From: Chryseobacterium gleum
Lineage (GTDB): Bacteria; Bacteroidota; Bacteroidia; Flavobacteriales_D; Crocinitomicaceae
Direction: 5' to 3'
Assembly: GCA_945897565.1 (NCBI GenBank)
Contig: CAMDFN010000002.1
Coordinates: 62,001 to 126,000 of the forward strand
Length of the DNA stretch: 64,000 nucleotides
Shown: in pieces, positions 1 to 8,727 of the stretch
Position numbering within the stretch: the stretch's first letter is position 1
Layout of the letters: every line of letters starts with the position of its first letter
Position numbers and translations under genes: made by a program
Notes under the pieces: model-generated
The model's input: the letters and a program-made list of their open reading frames with translations, nothing else
The model's database searches: none
Told to the model about the DNA's origin: nothing

Positions 1-153
1 AAATTGATAGCGCTGACCAAAATCTGTTTTTTTGGAGAGGTCTATGTTTTGACGCAAGACCTCTAGTTGTTGTTTGTAGTCAGCACTTGCGCGAGAGATG
101 CGCTTGAAACTGATTGCTGTACTACGCTGTATGAGCTTACCAATTATGGGCAT
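1..153 (-). CDS. GH3-like adenylate-forming protein, N-terminal fragment
   Basis: This is the first 51 codons of a minus-strand gene that leaves the window at base 1; the ATG is the complement of 151-153 and the frame stays open. The start MPIIGKLIQ and the later stretch TDFGQRYQF resemble the N-terminus of the GH3 (auxin-responsive promoter) family in Bacteroidota, where a short helical lead is followed by a T-x-F-G-x-x-Y-x-F motif. Plant GH3 proteins adenylate acids and join them to amino acids; the bacterial role is not established. The family call rests on a short fragment, so it is tentative. It is divergent from the stress protein gene, with about 100 bases between the two starts. Confidence 0.6.
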   Translation of the reverse strand, partial: MPIIGKLIQRSTAISFKRISRASADYKQQLEVLRQNIDLSKKTDFGQRYQF

Positions 154-230
154 TTGAAAAGAAGCTTTTTTAGCAGAGACTTCACACAAAAATAAAGAGA
201 AAACAAGTGCGTTCTTACTGCACTTTGTTT

Positions 231-238
231 TAAATTTG
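231..238 (+). promoter_or_regulatory. -7 promoter box of the stress protein gene
   Basis: TAAATTTG matches the Bacteroidota -7 consensus TAnnTTTG. It lies 14 bases before the ATG at 253, which predicts a leader of about ten bases. The in-frame TTG at 247 is too close to the expected transcription start to be the likely initiator. Confidence 0.55.
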
Positions 239-252
239 TAAAAAACTTGACT

Positions 253-1077
253 ATGCAAACTAAAACCTTCATTGTTCCTCACGACTTTACTTCAGTGGCC
301 GACATCGCCCTTCAACACGCCATTGCCACAGCCAAGCCTTTAGGTGCTCAAATTCAAGTACTTCACGTGGTATCCAAAGACACCCAAATTCCTGAAGCAC
401 TTGCGCAGCTAGAAAATATTATTGGTCAGTTTGAACAAGAAGGCGTACAACTCAAACCCAATGTGCGCATTGGTAGCATATTCGAAGATATCGGCGCTTT
501 TGCTGCAGAGCATCAGGCAGAGCTTATCGTTATGGGTACCCACGGTGCCCACGGCTGGCAGCACATCACGGGTAGCCGTGCGCTTAAAGTGGTTACGAGC
601 TCTCAAGTTCCTTTCATCATCGTTCAAGAGAAAGCCGTCAAAGCAAGTGGCTACGACTCCATCGTTGTACCCATGGACCTCCACAAAGAAACCAAACAAA
701 AACTTTCTATTGTAGCCAATTTGGCGCAATACTTCAAGTCTAAAGTACACGTCGTCACACCAGACGAATCCGACGAGTTTTTGCGTCACCAAGTGCGCTC
801 CAACATTACCTTCTCTGAAGGGTTCTTCAAAGACCGCGGCATTGAAATGACAAGCGCTCTTGTGCCTAGTTCGGGCTTCGACAAAGAAGTGGTTAAATAT
901 GCAGTAAGCGTAGATGCAGACCTGATTGCCATCATGAATCTACAGCGCAACAACCTCTTTACAGCACTCACCCCTAATCACGAACAGTACATCATCACCA
1001 ATGATGCACTCATTCCTACCTTAATTGTCAATCCAATCCACTTAGGCTCGGACTACAGCAATATGTTCTCGATGTAA
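253..1077 (+). CDS. Universal stress protein with two UspA domains
   Basis: A cytoplasmic 274-residue tandem universal stress protein. Domain 1 (about residues 1-127) begins with the usual strand ending in PHDF and carries the nucleotide-binding pattern G-x2-G-x9-GS (about residues 95-108, GTHGAHG...GS). Domain 2 (about 137-263) keeps the fold pattern but has no equivalent glycine motif, so only the first half is likely to bind ATP. The family supports survival under starvation and stress; the precise partner is unknown. ATG 253 is preferred over the TTG at 247. The stop lies two bases before the fbp start, so the two genes probably share an mRNA. Confidence 0.88.
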   Translation: MQTKTFIVPHDFTSVADIALQHAIATAKPLGAQIQVLHVVSKDTQIPEALAQLENIIGQFEQEGVQLKPNVRIGSIFEDIGAFAAEHQAELIVMGTHGAHGWQHITGSRALKVVTSSQVPFIIVQEKAVKASGYDSIVVPMDLHKETKQKLSIVANLAQYFKSKVHVVTPDESDEFLRHQVRSNITFSEGFFKDRGIEMTSALVPSSGFDKEVVKYAVSVDADLIAIMNLQRNNLFTALTPNHEQYIITNDALIPTLIVNPIHLGSDYSNMFSM

Positions 1078-1079
1078 GC

Positions 1080-2075
1080 ATGTCTAAACTCATTACCCTT
1101 CACGAGTTTATTGTCAGCAAGCAAAAAGATTTTCCATTTGCAAGCGGCGAGTTATCTCGCTTGTTGAGCGATATCGCCTTAGCTTCTAAAATTGTAAGCA
1201 ATGATGTCCGCAAAGCTGGTTTAGTCGACCACATACTCGGTGCACAAGGCGGCCAAAACGTACAGGGCGAAGAACAGCAAAAATTAGATGTTGTTGCCGA
1301 TGAAGCTTTTATCCGTGCCTTTGAAAACGGCGGTGAAGTCTGCGGCATTGCCTCAGAAGAAAACGACGACTACCTTGCATTTGCATCCGAACAGGCTAAA
1401 AACGCCAATTATGTCGCGTTATTTGACCCACTAGATGGCTCATCTAATATAGATGTCAATGTATCAATTGGCACCATATTTTCTATTTATCGGCGTATTT
1501 CGCCAGCAGGCACAGCCGCCACTTTAACAGACATGCTGCAACCTGGCACAAAGCAAGTAGCCGCTGGATATGTGCTTTATGGTTCTTCGACCATCTTGGT
1601 ATATACCACAGGAAAAGGTGTCAATGGCTTTACGCTAGACCCCTCTATTGGAGAATTCTTTTTGTCACATCCCGACATGCAAATGCCAGAAAACGGCAGG
1701 CTATATTCCGTAAATGAAGGCAATTTAAACGATTTCGATCCGCAATTACGCGCTTATTTGGCTTATTGTCAATCCAATGACAACCAAACTGGCAAGCCTT
1801 ATTCAGGGCGCTATATCGGCTCTTTAGTTGCCGATTTCCATCGCAACCTCATCAAAGGCGGTATTTATATTTACCCAACTGTTCCTGCGGCACCGAATGG
1901 CCGCTTGCGTCTTTTATATGAGTGCAATCCGTTGGCATTTATTGCCGAACAAGCGGGTGGCCTCGCAACAGATGGTAAAAAGCGTATTTTGGATATTGAA
2001 CCAACAGCACTTCACCAACGTGTTGGTTTTTATATTGGTTCTAAGCTGATGGTGGAAAAAGCCATGGGGCTTTAA
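1080..2075 (+). CDS. fbp: Fructose-1,6-bisphosphatase, class I
   Basis: Hydrolyses fructose 1,6-bisphosphate to fructose 6-phosphate in gluconeogenesis, in the cytoplasm. The 331-residue length is normal for class I. The metal-binding sequences are visible: the EEN segment near residue 93 and FDPLDGSSN at 115-123. The substrate-binding segment [14 protein letters not shown] is present in the C-terminal half, with the family sequence [17 protein letters not shown] after it. It follows the stress protein gene with a two-base gap and is probably its operon partner, a possible link between carbon flow and stress state (inference). Confidence 0.96.
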   Translation: MSKLITLHEFIVSKQKDFPFASGELSRLLSDIALASKIVSNDVRKAGLVDHILGAQGGQNVQGEEQQKLDVVADEAFIRAFENGGEVCGIASEENDDYLAFASEQAKNANYVALFDPLDGSSNIDVNVSIGTIFSIYRRISPAGTAATLTDMLQPGTKQVAAGYVLYGSSTILVYTTGKGVNGFTLDPSIGEFFLSHPDMQMPENGRLYSVNEGNLNDFDPQLRAYLAYCQSNDNQTGKPYSGRYIGSLVADFHRNLIKGGIYIYPTVPAAPNGRLRLLYECNPLAFIAEQAGGLATDGKKRILDIEPTALHQRVGFYIGSKLMVEKAMGL

Positions 2076-2102
2076 CGAAGAACAACAGAAAGGATATCTC
2101 CT

Positions 2103-2915
2103 CTAAGATTTGGCTTTTAGGTTAATGGTATAGTCCATTTCCACAATTCCTGCACCTGGCTCTTTATTGTACTTTACTTCACGCTTAATGCGTTCCTTGA
2201 TATCGTTTGTGGTGCGGTCATCGACGCAAGTTGTTACAGATTTAATTGAACGCACACCTACAACTTGGCCTTCTGCATTCACTTGTACTTTAAAACCTAT
2301 ACGGCAATCAAAATCGTTCTCGTAAGAAGGTAAACTCACATTATTGACACGGATGCGGCCTTTTCCAGAGCCTCTGCCGTTACCAATACCGTCTCCACCT
2401 CCATTTCCATTACCCGGCCCGCCAAAAGGTCCGTTTCCTGAACCATTTCCGTTGCCGCTGCCACCACTGCCAAAGAAGTTGGTGCTTTGTGTTGTGGTAG
2501 AAGTACCGTTTGTTCCGTTCTGAGAATTGTGGTTGTTGGAATTACCGCTGTTGTGCGTAAAATCACTTTGGCTAGATGTTGCGACGCTTTCAGTTTGATC
2601 GGCAGGCGGCGCAATTCTGCCAGAACCTGGCGTGCCACCCCCGCGAGAGCCTCCAGCAGCTTCTTCAAGCTCCACGTTGTCTATCTGAAATTCTTCAATG
2701 ACTTCGTCGGAACGAAGTGGGGGAGTATCTACTAATTGGTCTGGTCTGGCGTCAAATTTAATGATGAATGCCAATAATAATAAGGATACCAACCAAACAG
2801 AGGTGTAGACCAAAGACTTTTTGGAATCTTCACGTGCGCCAATATATTCTAATTGATATTGTTCCATGGTTTGGTTGACATTGAGTGGTTGCGAATTATC
2901 CTTCTTTGGTGGCAA
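2103..2915 (-). CDS. TonB-like energy transducer with Gly/Asn-rich linker
   Basis: Last gene of an ExbB-ExbD-TonB-like cluster. A cytoplasmic lead is followed by one membrane span (about residues 34-54), an acidic stretch, a low-complexity Gly/Asn/Ser linker (about 88-185) and a compact C-terminal domain (about 187-270) of TonB/TolA type. That domain has two cysteines (in FDCRIGF and TTCVDD) that could form a disulfide in the periplasm. By analogy it carries proton-motive energy from the ExbB/ExbD motor to outer-membrane receptors. The listed start overlaps exbD by 20 bases; a second ATG at 2867 would give a shorter protein, and I cannot decide between them. The linker is Gly/Asn-rich instead of the usual Pro-rich. 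Confidence 0.72.
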   Translation of the reverse strand: MPPKKDNSQPLNVNQTMEQYQLEYIGAREDSKKSLVYTSVWLVSLLLLAFIIKFDARPDQLVDTPPLRSDEVIEEFQIDNVELEEAAGGSRGGGTPGSGRIAPPADQTESVATSSQSDFTHNSGNSNNHNSQNGTNGTSTTTQSTNFFGSGGSGNGNGSGNGPFGGPGNGNGGGDGIGNGRGSGKGRIRVNNVSLPSYENDFDCRIGFKVQVNAEGQVVGVRSIKSVTTCVDDRTTNDIKERIKREVKYNKEPGAGIVEMDYTINLKAKS

Positions 2916-3303
2916 TGATCATTTTCAAATCATTGAGCATGCCTATTTTGAGTAAGTCGACTAGCTCTTGCACTTGGGCATCAAAAGGCAAGCGCAAAAT
3001 GACGGTGTTGTCGCCAAGTTTTTTGGTCTCGCCGATGAGCACACCTTCTAATTGATCTAGCGCTATTTCGTCATTGTTGACAAAGAAATGGCGTTGCTGA
3101 TTTTCATCAAATTTGACTGTAAGTGTAACGTGCTGTTGTTGTGTCTTCTCATTTGCATCGGACTTAGGCAACGGAACTTTGATAACGTTCGGGTTGGCTA
3201 ATGTTGAGATGATCAAAAAGAACAATAACAAAAAGAACATGATGTCGCTCAAGGCAGAAGTAGCCACCTCTGCATGGAACCTTCTATTTCGCTTTATGGC
3301 CAT
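2896..3303 (-). CDS. exbD: ExbD/TolR-family biopolymer transport protein
   Basis: Small motor subunit of 135 residues: a basic cytoplasmic N-terminus, one membrane span (about 17-35) with the conserved proton-carrying aspartate at about residue 20 (ALSDIMFFLL), and a periplasmic domain. With ExbB it uses the proton gradient to power a TonB-type transducer. The start overlaps the end of exbB by 20 bases, and its own end overlaps the TonB-like gene, so the three are clearly co-translated. Confidence 0.93.
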   Translation of the reverse strand: MAIKRNRRFHAEVATSALSDIMFFLLLFFLIISTLANPNVIKVPLPKSDANEKTQQQHVTLTVKFDENQQRHFFVNNDEIALDQLEGVLIGETKKLGDNTVILRLPFDAQVQELVDLLKIGMLNDLKMIIATKEG

Positions 3304-4024
3304 CTTTTGAGTTCATTAATTTGATAAAGTCTAAATTCATTTTTTGAATGCCCAACGCATAATTATCAATGATGCCATTGAGTAGGTGATAGGCCGTAAA
3401 AGCGAGGATACCCACAACAAGGCCAGAACCCGAAGAAATCATTTTCTCGTACAAGCCGCCTGAGATATTTCCGATGGAAACGTTTTCAGAAATAGAGATA
3501 CTGTAGAAAATTTTGATAACCCCAGAAATGGTTCCGATAAAGCCAAGTGTTGGCGCGATACCTGCAATAAGCCCTAGATGGTTGATGTTTTTCTCCATTT
3601 TGCCAATCTCGATATTGGCTACTTTTTCCATGTTGCCCTCAATTTGTGGAATGGCTTGCCCAATACATTGCACGCCTTCTTTGATCACTGCACCATATGC
3701 AGTTTGGTCGCGGTTCACGACATCTTGTGCACCCTGCATATTGCCCGCATTGAGTTGGGTTTGTAATTCGTTGATCAAGAGCACGTTTTGCTTGGTCATG
3801 CGACGGATGTACAAAAAGCGTTCAACGGCTACATAAGTTGTATAAAACAATAGAAGGGCAATCGGAATCAAAAAGACACCACCCTTCATGAGGAAGTCGA
3901 TAGCTGAAATTTCCTCGACAGTTTTGAATGATTCTTCTTTTGCAGCTTCAGCTACTTGAGCGCTTAAAACTCCTGCGCTCATTAAAAACGCTGCTGCTAG
4001 TGTGTATTTGATTGAAAACTTCAT
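3284..4024 (-). CDS. exbB: ExbB/TolQ/MotA-family proton channel protein
   Basis: First gene of the energy-transduction cluster, 246 residues. It begins with what looks like a cleavable signal peptide (1-22, ending SAQ) and a short periplasmic segment before the first membrane span (about 48-68). Two further spans follow at about 146-170 and 190-215, with the family sequence GLIAGIAPTLGFIGTISGVI. ExbB forms the proton channel around ExbD. Signal-peptide forms of ExbB are common in Bacteroidota. A -7 box on the minus strand (4048-4055) fits transcription from here through the TonB-like gene. Confidence 0.94.
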   Translation of the reverse strand: MKFSIKYTLAAAFLMSAGVLSAQVAEAAKEESFKTVEEISAIDFLMKGGVFLIPIALLLFYTTYVAVERFLYIRRMTKQNVLLINELQTQLNAGNMQGAQDVVNRDQTAYGAVIKEGVQCIGQAIPQIEGNMEKVANIEIGKMEKNINHLGLIAGIAPTLGFIGTISGVIKIFYSISISENVSIGNISGGLYEKMISSGSGLVVGILAFTAYHLLNGIIDNYALGIQKMNLDFIKLMNSKDGHKAK

Positions 4025-4047
4025 AATTGGGTTCTAATTTGGTACGC

Positions 4048-4055
4048 TAAAATTA
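4048..4055 (-). promoter_or_regulatory. -7 promoter box of the exbB operon
   Basis: On the minus strand this reads TAATTTTA, matching TAnnTTTG except for the last base. It lies 23 bases before the exbB ATG and would start the exbB-exbD-TonB-like mRNA. Confidence 0.4.
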
Positions 4056-4171
4056 GTCATTGAGGGATGGCAACACGCTTGCATTCCTTGGAGATATTCA
4101 CACTGAATTGTTATTTGTAACGTTCTGACCACAAAAGGTCACAATTTTTTTTGCTCCGCGGATACTTTACG

Positions 4172-4179
4172 TAATTTTG
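4172..4179 (+). promoter_or_regulatory. -7 promoter box of mfd
   Basis: TAATTTTG, an exact TAnnTTTG match, ends nine bases before the ATG at 4189. It overlaps the alternative TTG start at 4177, which therefore cannot be in the mRNA if this box is used. This supports ATG 4189. Confidence 0.6.
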
Positions 4180-4188
4180 CAGCCCGCT

Positions 4189-7100
4189 ATGGAACTCAAC
4201 ACCTTTATCAAAACTCTTGCCAAACATCCAGCTTTAGACCGCAGTGCAGCGGCCTTGCAAACGGTTAGCGCAAGATTGCACTGGAAAGGAATGGTGGGTT
4301 CTGCAAAGTCCTTACTTTCTTTAATGGTTGCCCAGCAAGTGCGAGGCACACATTTATTTATTCTTGCAGATAAAGAAGAAGCGGCTTATTTTTTAAATGA
4401 TTTTGAAGGCTTGTTCCCAGAAGACAAGCGCATCTTATTTTACCCTGCGTCTTATCGGGTGCCTTATCAGCAAGAGCAAACAGACAATGCTAATGTAGTA
4501 GCAAGGGCAGAAGTGCTCGAAAAACTCACCGACAAAAAAAACACTTGGGTGGTGACCTACCCAGAGGCGCTTTTTGAGAAAATCCCGACCAAGAAAAATT
4601 TAGTGAAGCACACCATGCGTTTGGAGGTTGCCAAAACCTACAGCACTGATTTTCTCAACGAATTACTTCTAGAATACCAGTTTGAGCGCGTAGATTTTGT
4701 CTATGAGCCCGGTCAGTTCTCTATTCGTGGTGGCATTTTGGATGTCTTTTCATTTGCCAATGAGCATCCCTTTCGGATCGAGTTTTTTGGCGATGAGGTA
4801 GAAAGCATTCGCACATTTGATGCGGCCAGCCAGCTTTCTATTGCTAGCCATCAATTTTTTAATGTAGTACCTAATATTCAATCTGGCGAAAGTTTAGAAA
4901 TCCAAGAGACTTTATTGGGTTTTGTAGGTTCTCAAACCATCTGCTGGATGGCAGATGTACAAAGAACCTTAGACCTATTGAAACGCGAATACGAGCGCGC
5001 CGTAGAAATCCATAGCAAACACGACGGCCCAATCCAATACGCGCTCCCTCAAGATAAATTTGTCTCACATCTAGATTTTAAAACGCAACTTGCCGCGCAT
5101 CGCGTCATTGAGTTTGGTCCGGTTTATCATTTCAAGCCCACGCATACTGAAAACTTTGATTGCCTTCCACAACCTAGCTTTAACAAAGATTTTCAGCGCC
5201 TGAATACCGATTTGAAAGCGCGAAAGGCCGAAGGATTTCAGAATCTTATTTTCTCGAATCAACCTCGACAAGTAGAACGACTCTACCAGATTTTCAGCGA
5301 TATCGGTGAAGAGGGTGAGTTTAGTGCTTTGCCATTGGCCTTGCACGAGGGCTTTATTTTTCCTTCTTTGAAATTGGTATGCTATACCGACCACCAACTT
5401 TTTGAGCGCTATCATCGTTTCAGGCTCAAAGAAGGCTTTAAACAAGCCAAACAAGCGCTTACGCTCAAGGAAATTTACCAACTCCAAAAAGGAGACTACG
5501 TCACGCATATTGACCACGGTGTGGGTCAGTTTTCAGGCCTTGAAACCATAGATGTCAATGGCAAACCCCAAGAAGCGATTCGTTTGCTTTACAAAGATGG
5601 CGACGTGCTTTATGTCGGCATACACTCCTTACACCGGATTTCCAAATTTACAGGTAAAGAAGGCAGCGCGCCTACGCTGAATAAACTTGGCACACAAGCT
5701 TGGTCTAATCTCAAGAACAAGACCAAAAAGAAAATCAAAGAACTCGCATTTGACCTGATCAAGCTCTACGCACAGCGCCGCAGTAAACCCGGTTTTTCTT
5801 TTGCGCCCGATAGCTACTTACAAAACGAACTCGAGGCCTCATTTATGTTCGAGGATACCCCTGATCAGTATAAAGCCACCCAAGACATCAAACGCGACAT
5901 GGAAGCCCCGCGGCCAATGGATCGCTTGGTGTGCGGAGATGTCGGATTTGGCAAAACTGAGGTGGCGATTCGCGCAGCTTTTAAAGCAGTAACAGATTCT
6001 AAACAAGTAGCGATATTGGTCCCGACGACCATCTTGTCTTTGCAACATTTCCGCAGTTTTAAAAACAGACTTTCGAGCTTTCCAGTTACTGTAGACTACA
6101 TCAATCGCTTTAAGTCTGCCAAGGAAATTACAGAAACACTCAAGAAGTTAGCGACTGGCCAAATTGACATCTTAATTGGCACCCATGCACTGGTGGCAGA
6201 GCGCGTCAAGTTCAAGGACCTCGGCCTCATGATCATCGATGAAGAACAAAAATTTGGTGTGGCGGTCAAAGACAAACTCAAGACGCTCCGCACAACCGTC
6301 GATACCCTCACGCTCACAGCCACACCAATTCCGCGCACCTTGCAGTTTTCATTGATGGGTGCCCGAGACCTCAGTATCATCAATACACCACCGCCCAACC
6401 GGCAGCCGGTTTTAACCGATATCATTTCCTTTAACGAAGAACTCATCCGCGATGCCATTGCCTATGAAGTAGGGCGCGGTGGCCAAGTATTTTTTGTCAA
6501 TAACCGGCTTTCCAATATCAAAGAACTTTCTGGCATGATCCAGCGTTTGTGCCCTGGGGTTCGGGTCGGAATCGGCCACGGTCAAATGGATGGCAAGCAA
6601 CTCGAAAAAGTCATGCTCGATTTCATTGAAGGTGCTTACGATGTATTGTTAGCCACCACTATTATTGAGTCAGGCATCGATATTTCTAATGCCAATACCA
6701 TTATTATCAACGACGCGCATCAGTTTGGCCTCAGCGACTTGCACCAATTGCGCGGAAGGGTTGGCCGCAGCAATAAAAAGGGCTTCTGTTACCTGATTGC
6801 CCCCAAATTCAGCATCATGACCTCCGAGGCCCGCAAACGTTTGGAGGCCCTTGTACAATTCTCTGATTTAGGCTCTGGCTTCAATATTGCCATGAAAGAC
6901 CTCGACATTCGCGGAGCGGGCAACATGCTTGGTGGCGAACAAAGTGGGTTCATTGCAGAAATCGGTTTTGAGATGTATCAGAAAATCCTCAATGAGGCCA
7001 TGCAAGAACTCCGAGAAAGCGAATACAAAGAACTTTTTGATGATCGGAATACCGATCAGTTCAACGGTTTTGTTCAGGATTGTGTTTTTGAAACTGATAT

Positions 7101-7533
7101 GGAGGTCCGCATCCCAGACCAATACGTCAACCAAGTTGCCGAGCGTTTGAGTTTGTACCAAGCCATGGACAACTTAAAAAACAAAGAAGAACTTGCTGCT
7201 TTTAGTGCCCAACTTCAAGATCGTTTTGGCCCACTGCCCAAAGAAGTGAAAGAGTTATTGTTCTCTTTTGAACTCCGCTGGTTGGCCGAATCTATGGGGC
7301 TCGAGCGCTTGGTGCTCAAGTCAGAAAAATTAATAGGTCACTTTATATCCAATCCACAGTCTCCATTTTATGAAACAGAACAGTTTCAGGGTATTCTCAA
7401 TCGCATCTTAGCCCAACCTACTGGCTACAGACTGGCTCAAAAGGACGATAAACTCAGGTTGGTTATTGAGCCTATCCGCCATATCAAAGACGCTTTTCAA
7501 AAATTACAAGCGCTCCAAGACACCCCAAATTGA
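4189..7533 (+). CDS. mfd: Transcription-repair coupling factor Mfd
   Basis: A 1114-residue ATP-driven translocase that removes stalled RNA polymerase at DNA lesions and recruits UvrA for excision repair. In order: UvrB-like N-terminal region, CarD-like RNA polymerase interaction domain (from about residue 433, QKGDYVTHIDHGVGQF), RecG-like helicase with Walker A GDVGFGKT (about 583-590) and DEEQ box (about 684-687), helicase C domain with LRGRVGRS, and the C-terminal TRCF domain. Length is normal. ATG 4189 is chosen because the -7 box overlaps the upstream TTG. Its repair partner uvrC is at 60495-62315, too far for an operon. Confidence 0.97.
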   Translation: MELNTFIKTLAKHPALDRSAAALQTVSARLHWKGMVGSAKSLLSLMVAQQVRGTHLFILADKEEAAYFLNDFEGLFPEDKRILFYPASYRVPYQQEQTDNANVVARAEVLEKLTDKKNTWVVTYPEALFEKIPTKKNLVKHTMRLEVAKTYSTDFLNELLLEYQFERVDFVYEPGQFSIRGGILDVFSFANEHPFRIEFFGDEVESIRTFDAASQLSIASHQFFNVVPNIQSGESLEIQETLLGFVGSQTICWMADVQRTLDLLKREYERAVEIHSKHDGPIQYALPQDKFVSHLDFKTQLAAHRVIEFGPVYHFKPTHTENFDCLPQPSFNKDFQRLNTDLKARKAEGFQNLIFSNQPRQVERLYQIFSDIGEEGEFSALPLALHEGFIFPSLKLVCYTDHQLFERYHRFRLKEGFKQAKQALTLKEIYQLQKGDYVTHIDHGVGQFSGLETIDVNGKPQEAIRLLYKDGDVLYVGIHSLHRISKFTGKEGSAPTLNKLGTQAWSNLKNKTKKKIKELAFDLIKLYAQRRSKPGFSFAPDSYLQNELEASFMFEDTPDQYKATQDIKRDMEAPRPMDRLVCGDVGFGKTEVAIRAAFKAVTDSKQVAILVPTTILSLQHFRSFKNRLSSFPVTVDYINRFKSAKEITETLKKLATGQIDILIGTHALVAERVKFKDLGLMIIDEEQKFGVAVKDKLKTLRTTVDTLTLTATPIPRTLQFSLMGARDLSIINTPPPNRQPVLTDIISFNEELIRDAIAYEVGRGGQVFFVNNRLSNIKELSGMIQRLCPGVRVGIGHGQMDGKQLEKVMLDFIEGAYDVLLATTIIESGIDISNANTIIINDAHQFGLSDLHQLRGRVGRSNKKGFCYLIAPKFSIMTSEARKRLEALVQFSDLGSGFNIAMKDLDIRGAGNMLGGEQSGFIAEIGFEMYQKILNEAMQELRESEYKELFDDRNTDQFNGFVQDCVFETDMEVRIPDQYVNQVAERLSLYQAMDNLKNKEELAAFSAQLQDRFGPLPKEVKELLFSFELRWLAESMGLERLVLKSEKLIGHFISNPQSPFYETEQFQGILNRILAQPTGYRLAQKDDKLRLVIEPIRHIKDAFQKLQALQDTPN

Positions 7534-7537
7534 TTCC

Positions 7538-7551
7538 TTGACCTACGTCAA
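7538..7551. promoter_or_regulatory. Crp/Fnr-like palindromic operator
   Basis: TTGACCTACGTCAA is a perfect inverted repeat of five bases per arm around CTAC. It has the TTGA-N6-TCAA form bound by Crp/Fnr-family regulators. It lies between mfd and the first YceI gene, about 72 bases before that ATG. It can also form a short hairpin, but no T-run follows, so it is a poor terminator. The regulator is not identified. Confidence 0.5.
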
Positions 7552-7623
7552 GAGAAATTAAGTCGCTTTATTGCAACTTTGTGGTCTATAATTTGTTAAC
7601 ACAGTAATCTTAAAATTTAAAAC

Positions 7624-8196
7624 ATGAAAAATTTATTAGTTGGTTTAGTTGGCGCGTTCGCCTTATTTTCTTTTGTGGTTTCTCAAGCAGGTGTTTGGTC
7701 TGTTGATGGCGCACACTCTCGTTTGGGTTTCACAATCTTACACAACGGCATTACAAACGTTCATGGTAACTTCGCCAAATTTACAATGGAAGTAAGCACA
7801 CCAAATGCAGATTTCACAGGCGCTACTATCGTTTTGAATGCTGACGCAGCTTCAGTAAACACTGGTATCGAAGCCCGTGACAACCACCTGCGTACCGCAG
7901 ATTGCTTTGATGCAGAAAAACACCCATCAATTACCTTCAAAAGCACTTCAGTGACTGCTGCCAAAGCCAACGGAACTTACATCATCGAAGGTGAATTGAC
8001 CATGCACGGCACTACTAAAAAAGTTATTTTCAACGGCGTCCATACAGGTAATAGCAAAAACTACAAAGGAACAGAAATTGCAGGTTTGCAAATTTCTGGT
8101 ACTGTAAAGCGTTCAGAATTTGGCATGGGTGAGGTGAGCCCAGGTTTGGCAGACGAAGTTAAACTTCAAGCTGATTTAGAAATCGCTAAAAACTAA
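7624..8196 (+). CDS. YceI-family lipid-binding periplasmic protein
   Basis: A 190-residue secreted protein with a signal peptide (about 1-22) and one YceI beta-barrel domain. The family start is clear (W-x-V-D-x-A-H-S-x-L-GF, about residues 25-36), as are the middle HLRTADCFDAEKHPSITF and the late GELTMHGTTKKV. YceI proteins bind isoprenoid lipids or similar hydrophobic molecules in the periplasm. It lies behind a Crp/Fnr-like palindrome and is followed by a second YceI gene six bases on. I see no clean -7 box; TATAATTTG near 7587 is the closest. Confidence 0.92.
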   Translation: MKNLLVGLVGAFALFSFVVSQAGVWSVDGAHSRLGFTILHNGITNVHGNFAKFTMEVSTPNADFTGATIVLNADAASVNTGIEARDNHLRTADCFDAEKHPSITFKSTSVTAAKANGTYIIEGELTMHGTTKKVIFNGVHTGNSKNYKGTEIAGLQISGTVKRSEFGMGEVSPGLADEVKLQADLEIAKN

Positions 8197-8201
8197 TTTT
8201 G

Positions 8202-8723
8202 ATGCGCGGCTACTCTTTGTTTTTCCTATTTTTTACTGCTTTTGCAAGTCTTGCTCAGCAATACAAACTTGCCGAAGGTTACAAGATTTCTTTCTCAAAT
8301 CCTGATGTGAGCGGCACCTTCGATGAACTTACTGCGTCTGCAATCGTTTTTGACGAGGCAAAATTGGCCACTGCCAAACTCAATTTCAAAATTGAGGTGG
8401 GTTCTATCAATACGGGTAATGGCCTGATGAACAAGCATGCTAAAGGTGAAGAATGGTTCAATGCCGATAAATATCCATACATTGAATTTGCGTCTTCAAA
8501 GATTGAAAAAACAAGCGAGGGTTATAAAGCAACAGGAAAACTGCAGATGCATGGTGTCAGTAAAGAAGTCACTATTCCATTTACTTTTTCTGAAAAAGGA
8601 AACAAAGGCACTTTTGTTGCTAAGTTTAGCGTAGACCGCTCCGATTATCAGATTGGTAAAAAGAACGGCGGGGTGAGTGAAACCATTAAAATATCGGCCA
8701 CCATTCCAGTCATTAAAAAATAG
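8202..8723 (+). CDS. Second YceI-family protein
   Basis: A 173-residue protein with an N-terminal signal peptide (ending LAQQ, about residue 18) and a YceI domain, a diverged tandem relative of the gene just upstream. It keeps the pattern G-x-NTGNGLMNKH, EWFNADKYPYIEF and GKLQMHGVSKEV. The pair probably bind similar hydrophobic ligands in the periplasm. ATG 8202 is used; the TTG three bases earlier is weaker. It is transcribed with its neighbour and probably with the membrane protein that follows. Confidence 0.9.
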   Translation: MRGYSLFFLFFTAFASLAQQYKLAEGYKISFSNPDVSGTFDELTASAIVFDEAKLATAKLNFKIEVGSINTGNGLMNKHAKGEEWFNADKYPYIEFASSKIEKTSEGYKATGKLQMHGVSKEVTIPFTFSEKGNKGTFVAKFSVDRSDYQIGKKNGGVSETIKISATIPVIKK

Positions 8724-8727
8724 ACTT

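Noticed and set aside
247-252. TTG start for the stress protein
   Set aside because: An ATG lies six bases later and the -7 box at 231-238 makes the TTG too close to the expected transcription start.
7537-7552. Hairpin CTTGAC-CTAC-GTCAAG as the mfd terminator
   Set aside because: Six pairs and no T-run; the Crp/Fnr-like reading fits better.
8677-8727. Upstream start of the small membrane protein
   Set aside because: It would overlap the YceI coding region by 47 bases with a polar lead, while ATG 8728 starts a clean hydrophobic segment four bases after the stop.
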